Shown here: piece by piece, positions 5,937 through 8,402 of the stretch
Position numbering within the stretch: position 1 is the first letter of the stretch
Layout: every line of letters begins with the position of its first letter
Made by a program: the position numbers and the translations under genes
Notes under the pieces: model-generated
Told to the model about the DNA's origin: nothing
Databases searched by the model: none
What the model saw: the letters and a program-made list of their open reading frames with translations, nothing else
Source of the DNA: Dehalococcoidia bacterium
Lineage (GTDB): Bacteria > Chloroflexota > Dehalococcoidia > JACPQF01
DNA: 8,402 nt
NCBI GenBank assembly: GCA_030650265.1
Contig: JAUSEJ010000164.1
Coordinates: 1-8,402, forward strand
Direction: 5' to 3'

Positions 5937-6901
5937 TTGGCAGGGCTAAAGTAGTCGATCATTTCCTCGACGCCGTCCTGCAGGCTGCGCTCGGGTCTGA
6001 ACCCTACTGAATCCAATCTCGATCCTATCTTAGGCGCACCCTTCGCCGCTCCCTTCGCCGCTCCCCCAATGTCTTCTATGGAAACAACCACCTCGAGGCC
6101 CCTGGTTCGTCCCTCGTCGGCCACGATCTGAGCGACCGCGGAGACCGGCATCATCTCACTCACGGCGTTGACTGCCAGGTAGCCGTCGGGCGCTTCGAGA
6201 GCGGCGACTGCCCGCATCGCCCTTGCAGCATCTGCCACATGAATGAAGCCGGTAGGGTTCAACCCCGATCCGTAAACAGCGATCCTCTCACCGCGCACGG
6301 CCTGCAGCGAGAACTTGTTGGGAGCGGTCATAAAACGATAGTCCTTCTTCATCACCGGACCAACGCCGTAGGTCACTCCGAGTCGAACGGCGAGGCAGCG
6401 CAGTCCATAGCGATAGGCATACATCTCCAGGAGTTTCTCGGCGTAACACTTGGAGAGATGGGAGAGATCCCCGAATCGACCGTAGGGCTGGTCCTCTGTG
6501 ATCGCCGGCGGCAGATCATCGCCATATACCCTGAAGGAGCTGGCAAATACCAGAGAGCGGGCGCTGTAATGAGCCATGGCGTCCAACAAAAGACGCGGCG
6601 CCAGGAGATTCGTATTCTCCGTGTAGCGGGGGGTGGCCGCGTCGGCATGGGCGCTCGCCTGCGCAGCCAGGCTGTAAACAACATCTATGCTCGGGAAGGC
6701 CTCGAAGGCCTGTTTGAGGACGCCAGCCCGACCGACGTTTCCTTTGACAAAGACAAAGCGCCGGTCTTCTCTAAATTTGGCGATGGCCGAGGGGTCGGTG
6801 CTGAACAAATTGTCCACAGCTACCACTTCCTCGCCCTCCGCCAGTAGACCGCGGACCAACTGGGCGCCGATGTAACCAACGCCGGTTACCATGATTGCCA
6901 A
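5933..6901 (-). CDS. divergent extended SDR lacking the YxxxK tyrosine, second of three
   Basis: 322-residue extended SDR recognisable from the N-terminal Rossmann fold, the AVDNL acidic strand end (28-32, Asp30, expected to bind the NAD ribose), SLAAQASAHAD (77-87), ASSFRVYGD (120-128), RLGVTYGVGPV and the TGFIHVADAARA block. Two motifs depart from the family. The glycine motif is TGVGYIG (6-12), one residue shorter than TGxxGxIG, and the catalytic block reads DLSHLSKCYAEK (145-156), giving Ser147-x-x-x-Lys151 in place of Tyr-x-x-x-Lys. Surrounding residues (SK..AEKLLEMYA) align well, so this is substitution and not misalignment. The protein may be a specialised enzyme or a partner. TTG at 6901 is preferred because GGGGAG lies 10 nt upstream; an in-frame ATG at 6892, directly before VTGVGYIG, has no ribosome site and remains possible. 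Residues around GGAAKGAAKGAPK come from a 12-bp tandem duplication. It starts 6 bp after the first SDR gene ends. Confidence 0.87.
   Translation of the reverse strand: MAIMVTGVGYIGAQLVRGLLAEGEEVVAVDNLFSTDPSAIAKFREDRRFVFVKGNVGRAGVLKQAFEAFPSIDVVYSLAAQASAHADAATPRYTENTNLLAPRLLLDAMAHYSARSLVFASSFRVYGDDLPPAITEDQPYGRFGDLSHLSKCYAEKLLEMYAYRYGLRCLAVRLGVTYGVGPVMKKDYRFMTAPNKFSLQAVRGERIAVYGSGLNPTGFIHVADAARAMRAVAALEAPDGYLAVNAVSEMMPVSAVAQIVADEGRTRGLEVVVSIEDIGGAAKGAAKGAPKIGSRLDSVGFRPERSLQDGVEEMIDYFSPAK
6039..6065. repeat. 12-bp in-frame tandem duplication inside the second SDR gene
   Basis: CCCTTCGCCGCT occurs twice in direct tandem (6039-6050 and 6051-6062) followed by CCC. On the coding strand it gives the GAAKGAAKG stretch. 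Twelve bases preserve the frame, so copy number can vary without disrupting the protein. Confidence 0.8.
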
Positions 6902-6907
6902 ATCAGC

Positions 6908-7843
6908 CTATCTCCCCTGCCCAATTTCTGCTCTCTTCGCAAAATTGGCTGCAACTTGCGCCAGACCCTCTTCGAGAGACGTCGTAGGCTCCCAATGAAG
7001 CAGACTTCTCGCCTTGCTGTTGTCCAGATAGATCCTTAGCACCTCGCCGGCCTTGGCTTGCTCGTAGGACGGCTTTCCCCCGTAACCAATTAGTCGCGCC
7101 ATGGTGGCGTATAGCTCGTTAACAGTTATCTCCGTGTTCGTCGAGATGTTGAAACAATCGCTCTGTGGGTAGTCGAGGGCCGCGATATTGGCCCTAACCA
7201 CATCGCCGACAAAAACAAAATCCCTTGTCTGTTCCCCGTCACCGAAAATGGTGGGCCGCTTCCCCTTGACCATCAAATCAGCGAAGATCGTTACGACCCC
7301 TGCCTCGCCCTGCGTATCAGCGTGTGGGCCGTAGACGTTGGCATAGCGGAATTTGACGCATTGCAGACCTTTGGCCAGACCGTAGAAACTGATATACTGC
7401 TCGGCGGCAGATTTGGAGATGCCGTAGGGGTTCATGGGCCTCATGGGATGATCCTCTGTAACGGGTAGGGCTACTGGCTCGCCATAGGCGGCTACTGTTC
7501 CGGCATAGATGAACTTCTTCACGCCGTACTGGGTGGCCAGCCTGAGCACACTCAGCGTGCCCTGAATGTTACTGCGCGCATCAAATTCGAGATCGTCGAG
7601 CGATTCGCGCACGCTCACATGGGCGGCATGGTGGCTCACGACGTCGAAGCTGGCCGTGGCGAAGACAGCCTCCAGATCGGGGTCGTTGATGTCCACCTGA
7701 CAGAAACTGGCCCCCGCCGGCACTCTTTCGCGATTGCCCCGCACGAGGCTGTCGACTACAGTGACCTCATGTCCCCTGTCGATATAGGCGGCGGCAATTT
7801 CCGAGGCGATAAACCCGGCGCCACCGGTGACAAGAATCCTCAT
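6908..7843 (-). CDS. NAD-dependent epimerase/dehydratase (UDP-glucose 4-epimerase-like SDR), first of three
   Basis: 311-residue extended SDR most like UDP-hexose/HexNAc 4-epimerases (GalE/WbpP type), which invert C4 through a transient 4-keto intermediate with bound NAD. The motif TGGAGFIA (6-13) has Ala for the last Gly, a conservative change that leaves the fold intact. Asp31 ends the second strand (VVDSLVRGNRE), HHAAHVSVRESLDD (71-84) matches the epimerase HLAAQ.SV..S..D block, Thr116 occupies the Ser/Thr position, and NPYGISK holds Tyr140 and Lys144. RYANVYGP and FGDGEQTRDFVFVGDVV are the usual substrate-binding signatures. The ATG at 7843 is directly before RILVTGG with a weak GGAAAGG 10 nt upstream. 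It follows the DinB-family gene by 43 bp and precedes the divergent SDR by 6 bp. The epimerase reaction is a good guess; a dehydratase or decarboxylase role cannot be ruled out by sequence alone. Confidence 0.91.
   Translation of the reverse strand: MRILVTGGAGFIASEIAAAYIDRGHEVTVVDSLVRGNRERVPAGASFCQVDINDPDLEAVFATASFDVVSHHAAHVSVRESLDDLEFDARSNIQGTLSVLRLATQYGVKKFIYAGTVAAYGEPVALPVTEDHPMRPMNPYGISKSAAEQYISFYGLAKGLQCVKFRYANVYGPHADTQGEAGVVTIFADLMVKGKRPTIFGDGEQTRDFVFVGDVVRANIAALDYPQSDCFNISTNTEITVNELYATMARLIGYGGKPSYEQAKAGEVLRIYLDNSKARSLLHWEPTTSLEEGLAQVAANFAKRAEIGQGR
6912..6917 (-). promoter_or_regulatory. Shine-Dalgarno GGGGAG favouring the TTG start at 6901
   Basis: GGGGAG lies in the last codons of the first SDR gene, 10 nt before TTG 6901 but 19 nt before the alternative ATG at 6892. 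This supports the TTG and reinitiation by ribosomes finishing the upstream gene. Confidence 0.4.
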
Positions 7844-7886
7844 TGTCTCGAAGCCTTTCCTCTCTTAGTATCAGACCTCCGATAGG

Positions 7887-8402
7887 CTAGATGGCAGCAC
7901 CTGTCAGGCCCTGGAGCCCGCGGATATACCGGATTTCGCCGAGGTGCTCGAAGCCATGGGTAATGATAACCTGTCCGAGCAGTCGTTGGACTGTCATCTC
8001 GCCCATTCGACCCAGACTCTTAACCTCCGCCAGGTTGCTATCGTTGATAGATGTCAGGTAGGAATCGGCGGCCAGCCATACCTGTCTCATGTATTCAAGA
8101 AACGCAACAGCAGATGGCAGAGAGATGTTCCCTGCATCCTCGGCGCTCATTCCGGTTCCTTGAGCGATAGGATCGATACCGAACTTCTTGTCGAGGCCGT
8201 CGGACATCCATATCGTCGGCTTGCGTTGTAGCGTCCGCTGGATGACGTTGTCCTCCGTCCGGGCAAGGTGCCATATGTTGAAGGCTATATGGTTGACTTT
8301 TCCTGCCGGTTGATAGTGGAGCTGCTCGACGGTCAAATCGCGCAGAACCAGATCAAGCTCGTCGTGCAGGCGGTCAACGGAGTCCCGGATAAACTCTACA
8401 GT
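7887..8402 (-). CDS. DinB-family protein, 5' partial
   Basis: Visible 171 residues of a four-helix-bundle DinB/YfiT-like protein, a family that includes metal-dependent thiol S-transferases (bacillithiol, mycothiol and others) and many uncharacterised members. The frame stays open to the window edge through FIRDSVDRLHDELDLVL, so the TTG at 8336 is internal and only a short N-terminus is missing. The typical blocks are L..LT.EQL.Y.P.GK.NHIAFNIWHLARTED near the N-terminus and THGFEHLGEIRYIRGL near the C-terminus, supplying the three histidines (WH, and HGFEH) that normally bind the metal. No link to glycan synthesis is known from the family. It sits upstream on the same strand with only a 43-bp gap, so it may be co-transcribed or may be an unrelated neighbour. 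Specific substrate cannot be assigned. Confidence 0.85.
   Translation of the reverse strand, partial: TVEFIRDSVDRLHDELDLVLRDLTVEQLHYQPAGKVNHIAFNIWHLARTEDNVIQRTLQRKPTIWMSDGLDKKFGIDPIAQGTGMSAEDAGNISLPSAVAFLEYMRQVWLAADSYLTSINDSNLAEVKSLGRMGEMTVQRLLGQVIITHGFEHLGEIRYIRGLQGLTGAAI

Noticed and set aside
6239..6847. 202-codon plus-strand open frame opposite the divergent SDR gene
   Set aside because: Antisense shadow; composition is that of reversed SDR codons and nothing in it matches a family.
1..8402. Insertion sequence, prophage or defence system
   Set aside because: No transposase, integrase, nuclease, toxin or terminal inverted repeats were seen; all nine genes but the DinB-family one fit sugar-nucleotide and glycan assembly.

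Overview
The window is a cell-surface polysaccharide (exopolysaccharide, O-antigen or capsule type) biosynthesis region from a fairly GC-rich bacterium. It holds nine genes and almost no free intergenic space. Extended-SDR sugar enzymes, a WecA-type initiating transferase and a DinB-family protein are compatible with Chloroflexota, but that placement is an impression from protein style only and is weak. Both outermost genes run off the window edges.

Plus strand (1-1806): the C-terminal three quarters of a UDP-N-acetylhexosamine dehydrogenase (UDP-sugar acid former), overlapped by 17 bp by a WecG/TagA/CpsF glycosyltransferase starting at TTG.

Minus strand (8402 down to 1720), in transcription order: DinB-family protein (5' end missing), three consecutive extended-SDR NAD-dependent epimerase/dehydratases, a xylose-isomerase-like TIM-barrel protein, a soluble CapD/FlaA1-type UDP-GlcNAc 4,6-dehydratase, and a membrane-bound WecA/MraY-type polyprenyl-phosphate sugar-1-phosphate transferase. 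The second and third SDR genes overlap by ATGA, the third SDR and the TIM-barrel gene by 29 bp, and other gaps are 6-58 bp, so this looks like one operon. The two units converge, and the last 87 bp of the glycosyltransferase and transferase genes overlap tail to tail.

Working model (inference): nucleotide sugars are remodelled by the dehydratase, the SDRs, the isomerase-like protein and the UDP-sugar dehydrogenase. The WecA-like enzyme loads the first sugar phosphate onto a polyprenyl carrier at the membrane, and the WecG/TagA enzyme adds the next sugar. No polymerase, flippase or further transferase is visible here, so the locus must continue outside.

Points of interest: the WecA-like protein has Thr where the family has the Asp of the MGDSGS motif. 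The middle SDR lacks both the usual TGxxGxxG spacing and the catalytic Tyr of YxxxK. A G-rich 7-bp tandem repeat has become the C-terminal tail of the TIM-barrel gene, and an imperfect 8-bp repeat supplies the stop codon of the dehydratase gene. A GC-rich hairpin just past the transferase stop may end the minus-strand operon inside the opposing gene. I did not see a convincing wholly new defence or mobile system; the best candidate for undescribed biochemistry is the three-SDR plus TIM-barrel cassette.
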